Assembly (NCBI GenBank): GCA_043803805.1
Contig: JAZDJP010000133.1
Coordinates: 1 to 58,213 of the forward strand
Origin: JAZDJP01 sp043803805
GTDB taxonomy: Bacteria; Planctomycetota; JAZDJP01
DNA: 58,213 nucleotides
Direction of reading: 5' to 3'
Shown here: positions 8,374-17,487 of the stretch, piece after piece
How the letters are laid out: the number at the start of each line of letters is the position of its first letter
Numbering within the stretch: position 1 is the first letter of the stretch
Notes under the pieces: model-generated
What the model was told of the DNA's origin: nothing
Databases searched by the model: none
Seen by the model: only the letters and a program-made list of their open reading frames with translations
Translations under genes and position numbers: made by a program

Positions 8374-9499
8374 ATTTCCCCGCGCCGTTGGGAGCGGAAC
8401 CCGGCGCGTCGGCGGGAGGCGCGCCGGAGGACATCTCCAGATGCACCGCCGGGGCGCGGTTTCCCGCCTCGTCCGTCAGTGTCGCCGCGGGAGCCTGTCC
8501 GTAACCGTACACCAGATTCGCCGGCAATTTCACCGCGCGTTCGAAAACGAGATTCACAACGGTCTTGCCCGCCTCGGACGTGACGCACGTGGCGACGCCG
8601 TCCGCGTCCACCGCGGCGAAATCCTTCGCCCGACAGCCGGACAACAGATTCACTTCCGCAAAATGGGCAACGGCAACCGTGCCGTCGGCGCCGAGCACGG
8701 CGGCGTCCAGCACCGGACCGGGCCAGTCCACATCCTTCCTCCCCAAACGGGTTTTCACAAGCGCGCGCGCCATCTCGCCGCCAAGTTCGAAGTAGCCCTC
8801 GCGGCCGAGATGAACGTAATCGCCCATCTTGCGCCCCAGGGCCGTGACCAGAAGCGCATTTCCGTCCTGGACGACAAACTGCCTCTGGGCCTCGCGAATG
8901 GGCATGAAATCCACCCTGGGCTCCTTATAAATCCCGCTCCCGATCTGGACCACCAGAATGGTCATCCCGGGATGATTGGCCAGGGTGCGGACCTCGGCAA
9001 CCAGCGCTTTGAGATCCGTAAGATACTCTTCCGTCTTGCGGCCGTCGTAGGCGTCGTTCTCCCCCTGATACCAGAGAAAGACGTCGGCATGCTGACCGCG
9101 ATCTTTGATCGCGGCACGGAGCGCATTACCGGTGCTGGTCCTGGTCCTGGAATTGAGGAAGTTGCGGATGGGCGTCCCGCCGGTGGCCGAGCCGACCAGT
9201 CGCAATCGCGTTCCGGATTTGGCCACGTACTCGCGCGCGGTGGCAATCCAGGGGCCGACCGTGCCGTTCATGCCGGGGATGGGCTCCTGGGCCGGCACCC
9301 ACGCCGCTCGCGCCGGATCGTACATTTCCGCGCGCGGATCGGGATCCAGACCCGGTAGCGGGGCGCGTCCGCACGCGTTGGACTGGCCGGAGATAACCCA
9401 CAGTTCCGTCTTTTCGGATTTCTCGATTTTCTCGGCCGCCAGCAACCAACCGGCCACCCCTACCAGAAGAGCAATTGTAAACGCACTTGTGGAATTCAT
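8360..9499 (-). CDS. Secreted sialate O-acetylesterase-like (SASA) protein
   Basis: 379 residues with a Sec signal peptide (TSAFTIALLVGVAGWLLAA). The SGNH-type SASA/CE6 domain is clear: nucleophile block WVISGQSNACG (Ser40), the oxyanion block GSATGGTPIRNF, WYQGENDAYDG, and the Asp-His block DYVHLGREGYFELGG. The family removes acetyl groups from sugars, such as sialic acid or acetylated xylan. The C-terminal hundred residues form a beta domain (VAVAHFAEVNLLSG), often seen in this family. TAGGAGG lies just upstream of two adjacent ATGs (9502 and 9499); 9499 gives the better five-base spacing. It is the last gene of the LacI-led minus-strand operon, and its 3' end overlaps the convergent glycosidase by 14 bases. 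Confidence 0.85.
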   Translation of the reverse strand: MNSTSAFTIALLVGVAGWLLAAEKIEKSEKTELWVISGQSNACGRAPLPGLDPDPRAEMYDPARAAWVPAQEPIPGMNGTVGPWIATAREYVAKSGTRLRLVGSATGGTPIRNFLNSRTRTSTGNALRAAIKDRGQHADVFLWYQGENDAYDGRKTEEYLTDLKALVAEVRTLANHPGMTILVVQIGSGIYKEPRVDFMPIREAQRQFVVQDGNALLVTALGRKMGDYVHLGREGYFELGGEMARALVKTRLGRKDVDWPGPVLDAAVLGADGTVAVAHFAEVNLLSGCRAKDFAAVDADGVATCVTSEAGKTVVNLVFERAVKLPANLVYGYGQAPAATLTDEAGNRAPAVHLEMSSGAPPADAPGSAPNGAGKSTGR

Positions 9500-9519
9500 C
9501 ATCGCCTCCTAAACGCGTC

Positions 9520-10617
9520 TCACACTCTTATTGGATATTCTCCGAACTCCAAGGCGGCCTCCACCATGGCTTCACAATTTGCGATCACCCGCGGAAGATC
9601 CTTCGATTCCCACGTGCCCGCATCCCCTCCCGTTGTCCTAAGAATGAAACCTCCTCCGGGAGCGGCATCCCGTATCGTTTGCCTGACAAATTCGCGGGTT
9701 TCGGACGGATCCATGGTTTGAAATTGAGGCGATGGAACATTTCCGCAAAGCAACATTCTATCACCGACGAGTTGTTTCGCCCTTTTTAAGTCGACATTCG
9801 CTTGCGGAGGCGGTTCGCATGGTTCGATGCCGTCCAGGCCCATCCTGCAAAATGTCTCAAGATAATCCATGGCGTTTCCATGACAATGGTGCCGCACTTT
9901 GCCCCCAAACGAGTGCAGGGTCTCGTTGATCTGTTTATCATAGGGCACAACAAGTTCCTCCAGGGAAACCGGTGACATCCATGGATCAATCGCCATCTCA
10001 AGCCCGCCTTGAGAGAAATACCGGGGGACATCAAACACCATCAACCGCTTCAGTTCCGTCACGATGTAATCCGTATAGGCCTTGAAGAACGCGTGCAGTT
10101 TTTCTTTTTCGGTTGCAACCCATGTGTAGAATTCCACCTGGTCCGTTGCTCGAGACAGGAGGCCAAAGGGATGGGGGATCGTGGTTGTCACAAACCGACC
10201 CCGGTAGTTGTCCCTGTCGAATCCCTCTCCGCTAATGCGTTTTCGATCGGCAAACGTAAGCCGTTCCAAATCATCAAGGGTGGAGATGAAATGCTTTTCA
10301 TAGTGATAATCAGACGTTGATACCGGATGCCGTGTTATCTGCACAAACGTTCCGGCGGACGTATGCCGTTTGCATCGAATCCGCTTGAACTCGCCTTTCG
10401 TTTCTTCGGTCGTCGCTTCCTCATCTTCATAATCCATTCCGAACCATCCCCACGAGGGTGACCATGCGTTCCAATTATCGGCGTATTGCGCGATGAGGTC
10501 GTTGAGACGACGGCTCACGGGATTTTCCTGAGCTTCCCTGGTTATGTAGAGTTCAAAGGGAACCCGATCGGGTTCCTCGAAACGCCAGGCTTTTTCAATG
10601 CGTTCTCTTGAAGTCAT
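9520..10617 (-). CDS. Uroporphyrinogen decarboxylase-like (URO-D) protein
   Basis: 365 residues of the URO-D superfamily, which contains heme-pathway decarboxylases and corrinoid-dependent methyltransferases. The start MTSRERIEKAWRFEEPDRVPFE is the typical opening of the methyltransferase-like branch; the ATG at 10617 is preceded by AAGGAAGG. Later landmarks are VRHHCHGNAMDYL, rich in possible zinc ligands, and LLCGNVPSPQ. The length suits this non-heme branch, and the heme-enzyme N-terminal signature is not seen. Such genes are common next to sugar and Gfo/Idh genes in PVC-type bacteria, and their substrates are generally unknown. It lies between the GH123-like and SASA genes (61 and 20 bases), so it belongs to the operon. 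A methyl-transfer role on a methylated sugar is conjecture. Confidence 0.75.
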   Translation of the reverse strand: MTSRERIEKAWRFEEPDRVPFELYITREAQENPVSRRLNDLIAQYADNWNAWSPSWGWFGMDYEDEEATTEETKGEFKRIRCKRHTSAGTFVQITRHPVSTSDYHYEKHFISTLDDLERLTFADRKRISGEGFDRDNYRGRFVTTTIPHPFGLLSRATDQVEFYTWVATEKEKLHAFFKAYTDYIVTELKRLMVFDVPRYFSQGGLEMAIDPWMSPVSLEELVVPYDKQINETLHSFGGKVRHHCHGNAMDYLETFCRMGLDGIEPCEPPPQANVDLKRAKQLVGDRMLLCGNVPSPQFQTMDPSETREFVRQTIRDAAPGGGFILRTTGGDAGTWESKDLPRVIANCEAMVEAALEFGEYPIRV

Positions 10618-10678
10618 ACGCCCTTCCTTGTAGTTTACCCCCGACAGGTTGTCAATCCACCTTCTCATTCTTCCTTCT

Positions 10679-13429
10679 TCACTTCCCGCCCAGCTTGGCC
10701 GTCACCTCTCCGGCCATCTCGTAGATCTTCCCGGCGCGCTCCTGCCAGCCGGAGGCCACGAAACCGTAGTCGCCGGCCGTCCCTTCGTCGGCGCCCCGCA
10801 GCGCCCGGGTGCGCTCGTCGAGGAGCGCCTGACAGCGCCCGGCCAGCTCCGCCCCGAGATTGGCGCGCCGGGCCTTGTCCAGCAAGGCGCTTTCCATGAA
10901 GATTCGCGCCTCGCATTCCTGCAGGCCCTGGCGGATCATCTCGAAGCGCAGAGTCGAGACCGCCCCGGCGGGCCCGGGGCGCAGGAAGGGTAGCATGTCG
11001 TCGAAATTGAGCTGCTTCCAGTTGCTTTCCAGGTAGCGGGCGGCCAGACCCCTGGTTGCCGATCCCCAAGCGGAATGCGCACTCTTGAGCACCGGCCAGA
11101 AATCCGCCGGCATTCTCCCGGCGCCGTTCTGCATGCCGGTGATGTTCCTCTCCCCGGCGAGATAGGCATAGTCAATCAGCAGCATCTGCGGCGTCAGGAC
11201 GATTGCGGGGACCCGGGCAAACTGGGTGACGAACCCGTGCGCCAGGCCCTTGCGCTTGTCCCACGGTTTGTCCCATCCGTAGCACCGCTCCACGGACGGA
11301 TCGGGAGCGAAAGCGGCCTGCCACACGGTCGAGGCGTACCCCACCGGGACCCCGCGCACCTCCCACTTCAGGGCGTGGGCCATGGACACCCACCTGGCCT
11401 CCGGGAGAATCTCCTTCCAGCAGGCCACCACCTCTTGGTCCGGGATGATGTCGCTGACGATGCCGATCATCAGGGACTTCTCCAGCCCCCGCTTCTTGAG
11501 GCGCTCGCGCAGGGACTCGGCCACCGGTTTCCAGAAGGCCCGGGCTTTCTCCGCCTCGTTGTACGCGGGCCCGGCCATCTCCCGCGCCTTGCCGCTGGCC
11601 GCGTCGAGCTCGCTGACCAGCACGGGCTTCCATTCCTTGACCCCGGCCCCGTACAGCCCGCCGCCGGCGTAGAGGTCCCAGACGTAAAGGCAGACCACCG
11701 GAGGCTTGCCCAGGTGCTTCTCGACCAGGTCCAGGTACTGGTCCACGGGACCGAAGTCGTGTTTATAGGTCCCGTCAGCCTGCTTGATCCACCGGACCAT
11801 GCTTTGCTCATTGCCGAAGTTGGTCCGGCAAATGAGCGGGATGTAGACCGTCTTGTTGCCGACGCTGCCCAGCCACTTCAGCGACTGGCCGAGCATGGCC
11901 AGGTGCTTCTCCGACCAGAGGGGCGCGTCGTACTGCAGCGCCAACGTCTCCGGCGACTGGATGAAATCTACGAACGCGCGGAAGTTCCTGGGGTCGGGAA
12001 GCTCCCAGGCGCAGACCTTGAGGTGCACCGGGACATCCACGGGCTGCTGGCCGTCCGCTCCGACGGTCAGCTTGCCGCGGTACTCGCCGGCGGCCGCGCC
12101 GGCGGGGACGCTCACGGTGATCCAGATCGGCTGGACCGCTCCGAAGACCGCCGGGGAGACGCCCGGCGCCGGCCTGGTCCGCACCGGGACCTCGGCCGGC
12201 GGCAATTCCATCAGGGCATCGAAACAGGCCACCCCCTTGGCGCCCGGGATGCGCGGGCGGACATCCATATACCACTGTTCGCCGGACGCCGGCAGCGGGT
12301 AACGTATGCTTGCCGCCGAGGCCGCGATGCGCCCCGTCCCGCCCTCCAAGGCCAGGTCGCTGATTTTGGCGTTGAGTCCCTTGATGGGAACACTACATCC
12401 GGCCACCACCTGTCCCGCAAACCTGCCGTTCGGCGTCCCCACCAGCCGGATCGGCCGCGGGTTCTCTCCCGCCTCGCCGTAGTCCGTCTCGAAAACCGGG
12501 ACCAGAGGGTCGGCGTTCCACAGCTGGAAGCTCCCGGGACGGGCGTTATTCGGCACGATCCCCGCGCCGGAGGCACTCAAGGTCATCTGGGTTACACCGG
12601 CCGTGGTCCAGGCGGTATTGTAGATTTCATTGCCGTAGAACTTCTTTTTCTCCTTGCCAAGCATGACCGCCTCGTGGTACGGGGCGCGGTGGACCTCGAC
12701 GGCCAGGATGTTGCGTCCCTTGCGGAGGAGATTCGCAGGGATGACCACGTCGCCCAGGCTCCTGATGCGTAGCGCCAGGCGATCGCGGAACTCGGGGTGG
12801 AAGGCATATATGATGGGGATGCCCGTGGCGGTGACGAAGGCTTCCTTGGGGTAGTCCTCGGCCAGCGCCGAAGCGTCGATCTGGTCCTTGGGCCCGTTCG
12901 ATGGGCTCATGGCAGGCAGGTGGGCGCGGGCGATTTCCCGGCCGTTGAGGTAGACCACGGCGCCGCCGCGGAATCTCATGTTGAGCCGGAGCCCCTGGGC
13001 CGCGCCCGGATCAGCCACCTGGAACCCCCCGCGCAGGCAAATCAGCGCCAGGCGCGGGCTGGTCTCTTCGAAACGGATGAACCCCATGCCCTCGATCTCC
13101 GGGGAGTAGGCATGGCCCCGCTGACTGGGGAAGAATGGCCCGGGAACGCGCGCCCAGGCGCTGTCGTCGAAATCCGGCTCGGTCCAACCCGCCGGTGGCG
13201 CCGCCACCTTGCTCTTGAGCGAGCCGGCGGCTCCCGCCTCGCTGATTTCCTGAAGCTCGCCGTTGATCCGGACCACCGGCGCGCCGGCCGCGAAGCGGCA
13301 GCGCCAGAAACTGCCGGTGTCGAGAATGGTCGTGCCGGGGCCGGACGGCACGGCCGGCTCCGCCGCGGCCGGCCCGGCGACGGCCAGCGTCCCGCCCAAC
13401 ACCATCAGCGCCATGAAAGATTGTCGCAT
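10679..13429 (-). CDS. Secreted GH123/DUF4091-like protein (copy 2 of a tandem pair)
   Basis: 916 residues from an ATG preceded by a strong GGAGGAG SD; the frame stays open upstream inside the neighbouring gene, but the start at 13429 gives a clean signal peptide (SFMALMVLGGTLAVAGPAAA). The N-terminal 350 residues hold a jelly-roll domain with FRGGAVVYLNGREIAR, a strand pattern shared with the N-terminal beta domains of many glycosidases. The middle and C-terminal parts resemble the GH123 / DUF4091 group (KPPVVCLYVWDLYAGGG; SLMIGIVSDIIPDQEV; RFEMIRQGLQECEARIFMES). The canonical Asp-Glu pair expected near YxxDEP reads WDLY here, so catalysis as in GH123 is doubtful. It is a paralogue of the next upstream gene (900 aa), 13 bases away. 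Confidence 0.65.
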   Translation of the reverse strand: MRQSFMALMVLGGTLAVAGPAAAEPAVPSGPGTTILDTGSFWRCRFAAGAPVVRINGELQEISEAGAAGSLKSKVAAPPAGWTEPDFDDSAWARVPGPFFPSQRGHAYSPEIEGMGFIRFEETSPRLALICLRGGFQVADPGAAQGLRLNMRFRGGAVVYLNGREIARAHLPAMSPSNGPKDQIDASALAEDYPKEAFVTATGIPIIYAFHPEFRDRLALRIRSLGDVVIPANLLRKGRNILAVEVHRAPYHEAVMLGKEKKKFYGNEIYNTAWTTAGVTQMTLSASGAGIVPNNARPGSFQLWNADPLVPVFETDYGEAGENPRPIRLVGTPNGRFAGQVVAGCSVPIKGLNAKISDLALEGGTGRIAASAASIRYPLPASGEQWYMDVRPRIPGAKGVACFDALMELPPAEVPVRTRPAPGVSPAVFGAVQPIWITVSVPAGAAAGEYRGKLTVGADGQQPVDVPVHLKVCAWELPDPRNFRAFVDFIQSPETLALQYDAPLWSEKHLAMLGQSLKWLGSVGNKTVYIPLICRTNFGNEQSMVRWIKQADGTYKHDFGPVDQYLDLVEKHLGKPPVVCLYVWDLYAGGGLYGAGVKEWKPVLVSELDAASGKAREMAGPAYNEAEKARAFWKPVAESLRERLKKRGLEKSLMIGIVSDIIPDQEVVACWKEILPEARWVSMAHALKWEVRGVPVGYASTVWQAAFAPDPSVERCYGWDKPWDKRKGLAHGFVTQFARVPAIVLTPQMLLIDYAYLAGERNITGMQNGAGRMPADFWPVLKSAHSAWGSATRGLAARYLESNWKQLNFDDMLPFLRPGPAGAVSTLRFEMIRQGLQECEARIFMESALLDKARRANLGAELAGRCQALLDERTRALRGADEGTAGDYGFVASGWQERAGKIYEMAGEVTAKLGGK

Positions 13430-13442
13430 GTGTGCTCCTCCT

Positions 13443-16145
13443 TTACTTGTTCCCCAGCCTGCCGGCCACTTCCGCCGCGGCGGCGTAAAGCTGACCGGCG
13501 TGGGCGTTGGCTCCAGCCATGTAGTGCATCCAGGCGGCATCGCCGTATGGCCCGCCCGCGATGGCCTTGAGAATCGCCCGGGTGCGCTCGTCGAGCAATT
13601 CCTGACAGCACTTGGCAAGATCCTCACCGAGATTGGCTTTCTTCCCGGGATCCACCAGCGCTTTCTCCAGAAATATCCGCGCCTCGGTCTCCTGTACGCC
13701 CTGGCGGATGGCCTCCAGCCGGATGGTGGCCACCGGCCCGTCCTTGCCCGGGGCGAGCAGATGACTGACCGCATTGGACACATTCAGGGCTCCCCAATTG
13801 GTGCTGGGATCAAACCCCAGGAGACTGACCGACCGCTTGCCCTCGGCCACCGGAACCTCCCAGAACTCCCCGCCGAGCCGGTCGGCGCCGCGGATGCCGG
13901 AGATGACGATACCCTCGATTGACGCCCGGTAGAGCCCCAGCGCCGCGTTGTTGTAAATATAGTCGACGGCCCCGCTACCCACGCGCGGGAATGTGGTGTA
14001 CAGGTGCTCATTCTTCCAACCGTAGAGCCTCCGGATGCCGGGGTCGCGCTCCCCAGGGGAGAACCAGACCTCCGCTTGGGCGCCCACCGGCTGGATCTTG
14101 TACAACATCCAATCGTGACATCGTCCATGGGTGTGGATCACCCACCTGGCATCCGGCACGGCGGCTTTGAGATCCTCGACGACGGACTTCGTCGGACGAG
14201 TGTCGTGGCCGAGGCCCACCATCAACGAGTTTTTGAGACCTCGTTTTTCAAGGATCGCCCGCAGACCATCGAACACCGGCTTCCAGAAAACCGGGCTCTC
14301 CGGTATGCCATAGGCCGGTCCCTCGACAATGGAAAGATTGCCCGTGGCGGGATCGAGCTGGGTGAACTTCACCGGCCGCGGCCCGCGCGGTTTGATTTTT
14401 TCATACCCCGGTCCTTCGGTCGAGCCGAAATACGTCCCGCCGAAGTACGGCTCCCAGACGTAGAAGCAGACAACCGGCGGCTTGCCGAGGTATTTCACCG
14501 CCAGGTCCAGGTACTTCTCGACAATCTTGAAGTCATGCGTGTAGGAACCGTCGGCCTGCTTGATCCAGCGTACCATAGTATGTTCGTTGCCGAAGTGGGT
14601 CGGCACGATCAGCGGGACGTACACCGTCTTGTTGCCCACTTCGCCACTGATCCTGAAGGACTTCTCGACCAGCTTCCAATGTTCGTCCGACCACATGGCC
14701 ACGCCGTACTTCCTGGCCACCGACTCGGGCGATAGAATGATGCCCACGTAACTCTCGAATTCCCTGGGGTCGGGCATGAGCCAGTCGTGAACCTTGATTT
14801 CGATGGGCACCTCGCTCGGCGGCGCACCTTCGGCGCTGACGGTGAGCTTGCCGTTGTAAGTATCGGCCTTGGCCGCGCGCGGCACGCACACCGTGACCCA
14901 TACCTGCTCGACAGCGCCGCCGACCTCCTTGGTTACCGCGACCTCCGCCGGCGGGATCTCGTCGAGGCCGTCGAAGCAAGGCGCACGGGGTATGCCGGGA
15001 CCATGATCCGCGAAATCACCCCACATCATGGTGGGGTCGCCGTCCGCCAGGGTGTAGCGCAGACGCACCGCGCCGGCGGGCAGAACCTCGCCGGTCCTGG
15101 CGCCTTTAAGTTCGCCGGCCTGGACCTTGAGACCGTGGATGGGATCGCTTGAGCCCACCCCGATGTAGCCGCTGAAGGCCCCACCTCGCGTCCCGACCAG
15201 CAAGATGGGCAATGTCAATCCGAGGGTGTCGCCACGTTCCGCGATATTGGCCTTGAACGCCGGGATTTCGCCGGCGGTCCATACCTGCAAGCCCTTGTGG
15301 CAGCCCGCGTTTGGCATTACGGCACCATTGGCCGCGGCCGTCAGCCGGAGATCCCGGAACTGGAGCATGGTCCACATGTTGTGGCCCCGAACCAACCCAC
15401 TCTTCACGGGAGCGGGGACCAATCCCGCCGCGTCGACCGGGGCGCGGTGCAGCTCCAAAGCAAGAACGTTGACACCTTTTCTGAGGACGGAGGCAGAAAC
15501 ACTGATGGCGAGATTGCGTTTACGCAGTTCGTAGCGGTCCGGATACTTCGCCAAGTCGCCGGAACCTCTGAAGTTGCCGAGGAGTCTGTCGTCCGGCGTC
15601 ACATAGGCTTCCTTGGGGTAGTCCTTGGCGGGAGTCTCCGGATCGATCTCACCGTCGGGCATTCCCGACCGCCCCACCTCCTTGCCGTTGAGATAGACCA
15701 CCGCGCCGCCGTAGAAGGTGACAGAAAGCTTCATGTCCTGGACCCTGCCGGGATCGGCCACCGAGAACCGGCCGCGCATGCCGACAAGTGCCAAATCACG
15801 GTTCCACCCGTAGATAATTCCGCTCCAGCGGGTCCAGCCGCCGTCGTCGAACTCAGGCCGCACCCAGTCCTTGGATGGCGGACTGGTCTTGACGATCTCG
15901 ACCTTCTTGATGTCCTTGTCACCCGCAACCAAGGGTTCGAGTTTGCCTTCCGCGGTGCGAACCAGTTCGCTCTTCCAAGCAAAGAAGCAGCGCCAGCCGC
16001 TGTTGACATCGAGGATCACCGTCCCGGCGTCGGAACCCGCGCGGTCCGCTGCCGCCACGCGCGAGAGGACCACCCCCCCGACAGCCAACGTCGCAATAAC
16101 GATTCCCAACGCCGCCCGCCTCCAACCGTTCAGCAAAAAAACCAT
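13443..16145 (-). CDS. Secreted GH123/DUF4091-like protein (copy 1 of a tandem pair)
   Basis: 900 residues; the ATG at 16145 has AGGAGG upstream and opens a signal peptide (ALGIVIATLAVGGVVLSRVAAA). Domain order matches its downstream paralogue: a jelly-roll domain with FYGGAVVYLNGKEVGR, a linker beta region, then a barrel-like part (KPPVVCFYVWEPYFGGTYFG; NSLMVGLGHDTRPTKSVVED) and a helical C terminus (RLEAIRQGVQETEARIFLEK, LLDERTRAI). Where copy 2 has WDLY, this copy has WEPY; neither shows the full Asp-Glu-Pro of GH123. The two share order and many short identical blocks, the mark of an old tandem duplication. In the operon it follows the DegT gene by 26 bases. The polysaccharide target is unknown. 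Confidence 0.65.
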   Translation of the reverse strand: MVFLLNGWRRAALGIVIATLAVGGVVLSRVAAADRAGSDAGTVILDVNSGWRCFFAWKSELVRTAEGKLEPLVAGDKDIKKVEIVKTSPPSKDWVRPEFDDGGWTRWSGIIYGWNRDLALVGMRGRFSVADPGRVQDMKLSVTFYGGAVVYLNGKEVGRSGMPDGEIDPETPAKDYPKEAYVTPDDRLLGNFRGSGDLAKYPDRYELRKRNLAISVSASVLRKGVNVLALELHRAPVDAAGLVPAPVKSGLVRGHNMWTMLQFRDLRLTAAANGAVMPNAGCHKGLQVWTAGEIPAFKANIAERGDTLGLTLPILLVGTRGGAFSGYIGVGSSDPIHGLKVQAGELKGARTGEVLPAGAVRLRYTLADGDPTMMWGDFADHGPGIPRAPCFDGLDEIPPAEVAVTKEVGGAVEQVWVTVCVPRAAKADTYNGKLTVSAEGAPPSEVPIEIKVHDWLMPDPREFESYVGIILSPESVARKYGVAMWSDEHWKLVEKSFRISGEVGNKTVYVPLIVPTHFGNEHTMVRWIKQADGSYTHDFKIVEKYLDLAVKYLGKPPVVCFYVWEPYFGGTYFGSTEGPGYEKIKPRGPRPVKFTQLDPATGNLSIVEGPAYGIPESPVFWKPVFDGLRAILEKRGLKNSLMVGLGHDTRPTKSVVEDLKAAVPDARWVIHTHGRCHDWMLYKIQPVGAQAEVWFSPGERDPGIRRLYGWKNEHLYTTFPRVGSGAVDYIYNNAALGLYRASIEGIVISGIRGADRLGGEFWEVPVAEGKRSVSLLGFDPSTNWGALNVSNAVSHLLAPGKDGPVATIRLEAIRQGVQETEARIFLEKALVDPGKKANLGEDLAKCCQELLDERTRAILKAIAGGPYGDAAWMHYMAGANAHAGQLYAAAAEVAGRLGNK

Positions 16146-16171
16146 CGCGCGCCTCCTATCCTGAATTGGGT

Positions 16172-17476
16172 TCACCTCAACGCATCCGCGTCCCCAATCA
16201 CTTTCCGGACGGCATCGGCATACTCCCGGATATATTCCTCCCTCGCGTGTTTGAACCACGGCACCTGCAGAACCCGTCCCGGCGCCGCCTCGGTGACGGG
16301 CAAACTCCCCGGGCCCTGACGCACGTCCCTCGCAGCGTTCGCGATAACCGTCGGCTTCCCGTGATTGTAGACATCCGCCTCGTGAAAAAATGGATGCAGG
16401 TGGAGCGGGGCATTCGGCGCGCCGCCGCAAGGCACTCCCTCCGCCGCCAGCGCCCGGACGAATGTCTCGAGCGACAGACCGCCCAGATCCTCCGGGAGAT
16501 AATGCCCGACGGGGCAATACCGGCCGCCCATCGTACTGCCCTGGGACGCGTCCGCGCGGTGCGGCCGAATCCCCGGGACGCCATCGAGATATCCCCAGAA
16601 GAGATCCATGGCCTTCTGGATTTCAGCAATCCGCGCCGGATAATGCGCAAGCTGAACCCGCCCCATCGCGGAGCACGTCTGATTCATGCGATGCTTGCAG
16701 CCTCCCAGCGGAATTCCCGCGAAACGCTTGAGCCCGGGATCCGTCATCTTGACATCCACCGTCCCGAACCGCGCCGCGCCCGTCCTCTCGTAAAACCCGA
16801 ACGCCGTGGCGCGTTCCCAGAGGTATTGATCCTTCGTCACGAGCATGCCGGCCTCGCCGATGGGAAAGCTCTTCCCGCTCATCAAACTCATGCAACCCAC
16901 ATCCCCCAGCGTCCCCAGCATGCGTCCCTTGTAGAGCCCCCCTTGCGCGTGGCTGACATCCTCCAGCACCTTGATGCCGTGCCGCCGCGCGACCGCCAGG
17001 ATGGCATCCATGTCGCACGGATGGCCGTACACGTGAACGGCAACGATCACCTTCGTCCGCGGCGTGATCCGATGCTCGATGTCGCGTGGATCAATGCAAA
17101 GCGACGTGGCGTCCACATCCGCGAAGACCACGGTCGCCCCCAGCGAAAAGGCCGGCATCACGCTCGCCCAGTAGGTGAGCGACGGCGCGATCACCTCGTC
17201 TCCCGTCCCGACGCCGCAGGCCCACAAGCCCCCCAGAATGGACGCGGTCCCGTTGCAATAGCCGAGGGCGTAAGGCACCCCGTGAAAGGCCGCCATTTCC
17301 GCCTCGAATTTCAACGTGACGTCGCTGCCGCTCATGGCCCCGCGTCGAAGGACCTCCAGAACCGCCTCCTCGTCCTCGCTCGTCACAATGGGCCACGTGA
17401 AAAGATCCCCCGGCGCCTTCGTCACCGCCTTGGGTCCTCCGTGTACCGCCAACCGTCCCGCCTTCGTGGCAATCAT
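16172..17476 (-). CDS. DegT/DnrJ/EryC1/StrS-family PLP aminotransferase
   Basis: 434 residues with the DegT fold-type I order: YCNGTASILGGLWACGVGTG (cofactor phosphate region), LEDVSHAQGG (Asp173 for the pyridine nitrogen) and SLMSGKSFPIGEAGML with the Schiff-base Lys202. The family makes amino sugars or 3-amino-5-hydroxybenzoate-type products by transamination. The start MIATKAGRLAVHGGPKAV, with AGGAGG upstream, resembles the branch often found beside Gfo/Idh and sugar-hydrolase genes in PVC bacteria. It lies 11 bases after the LacI gene and 26 before the first GH123-like gene, so it is cytoplasmic but transcribed with secreted hydrolases. It may process a released amino or keto sugar; the substrate cannot be read from the sequence. 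Confidence 0.85.
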   Translation of the reverse strand: MIATKAGRLAVHGGPKAVTKAPGDLFTWPIVTSEDEEAVLEVLRRGAMSGSDVTLKFEAEMAAFHGVPYALGYCNGTASILGGLWACGVGTGDEVIAPSLTYWASVMPAFSLGATVVFADVDATSLCIDPRDIEHRITPRTKVIVAVHVYGHPCDMDAILAVARRHGIKVLEDVSHAQGGLYKGRMLGTLGDVGCMSLMSGKSFPIGEAGMLVTKDQYLWERATAFGFYERTGAARFGTVDVKMTDPGLKRFAGIPLGGCKHRMNQTCSAMGRVQLAHYPARIAEIQKAMDLFWGYLDGVPGIRPHRADASQGSTMGGRYCPVGHYLPEDLGGLSLETFVRALAAEGVPCGGAPNAPLHLHPFFHEADVYNHGKPTVIANAARDVRQGPGSLPVTEAAPGRVLQVPWFKHAREEYIREYADAVRKVIGDADALR

Positions 17477-17487
17477 ATCTCCTCCTC

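Noticed and set aside
13430..13783. Upstream extension of the second GH123-like gene
   Set aside because: It runs into the end of the neighbouring paralogue and lacks a signal peptide; the ATG at 13429 has both.
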